Shown in pieces: positions 63,795 to 64,000 of a DNA stretch of 64,000 nucleotides; within the stretch, counting starts at the first letter, position 1, and each line of letters begins with the position of its first letter. The translations under genes and the position numbers were made by a program. This DNA is from Plotosus lineatus. Its lineage: Eukaryota > Chordata > Actinopteri > Siluriformes > Plotosidae. The notes under the pieces are model-generated. The model had not been told where the DNA came from. It saw nothing but the letters and a program-made list of their open reading frames with translations, and ran no database searches. The DNA is taken from contig CM045733.1 in assembly GCA_024760905.1 (NCBI GenBank), positions 22,520,001-22,584,000 on the forward strand, in the 5' to 3' direction.

Positions 63795-64000
63795 ACCCAC
63801 CCACCTCCAGTGCAGCTGACTGGGCTGGTCATGTGTTTCACTGTCTGTGGTGAGAGGCATGTCAAAGAACCATTGCTGTTTGTAAAGAGTAGGTCACTGG
63901 ATTGCCGTCAGCATGTTTCCGACCTGCAATTGCCTGGTGAGCTGTCCAGGATGTTAACTGCTCTCTCCACGAGTTGGCTGAGATGGGCACCAGCCTCTCC
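63795..64000 (+). mobile_element. SINE type I, headless, runs off window
   Basis: CCAGTGCAGCTGACTGGGC to GAGATGGGCACCAGCCTCTC; the tail lies beyond 64000. Confidence 0.85.

Overview
The window looks like non-coding DNA of a teleost fish, heavily colonised by transposable elements. The call rests on the repeat content: Rex1-type and RTE-type LINEs, two Tc1-like DNA transposons, several Tigger/pogo-, hAT- and piggyBac-like non-autonomous elements, many tRNA-derived SINE copies, and long (CA)n, (GA)n, (TA)n and (GATA)n microsatellites. I recognise no complete host protein gene and no genuine tRNA, rRNA or CRISPR locus. Species is not resolved. Family names rest on motif recognition, not a database search.

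Layout. 1-6.2 kb: a Tigger-like MITE end, a SINE, a pogo-like element split by a LINE tail, then a decayed RTE LINE (1.84-6.17 kb, minus) split by a Rex1 LINE (2.06-3.29 kb, plus). 6.2-10.6 kb: SINEs in otherwise unique DNA. 10.6-15.9 kb: a decayed Tc1 element cut by a second LINE type (called LINE-B here; 11.94-13.87 kb), then a Tc1 element with both inverted ends. 16-25 kb: a second Rex1 copy, SINEs, Tigger MITEs and a local duplicate repeat. 25-38 kb: microsatellites, a piggyBac-like MITE carrying a SINE, an unusual LINE 3' fragment and nested SINEs. 38.8-42.2 kb and 48.9-50.7 kb are mostly unique. 42.8-48.9 kb: a full pogo-like element, a MITE with a nested SINE and a hAT transposase relic. 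51.1-53.4 kb: a stack of Tigger/pogo elements. 54.2-57.4 kb: an RTE LINE with an uninterrupted 939-codon frame and a 21-nt target-site duplication. 58.2-64 kb: hAT elements, an end-to-end but internally deleted LINE-B copy, a short THAP-like exon on the minus strand, and a SINE that runs off the window.

How the parts relate. The most informative result is a LINE-SINE partnership. One tRNA-headed SINE occurs with two different 3' halves. One half ends like LINE-B; the other carries segments resembling both the 5' and the 3' end of the RTE LINE. The window holds source LINEs for both tails, and several copies have clear target-site duplications or paralogous empty sites that fix their boundaries.
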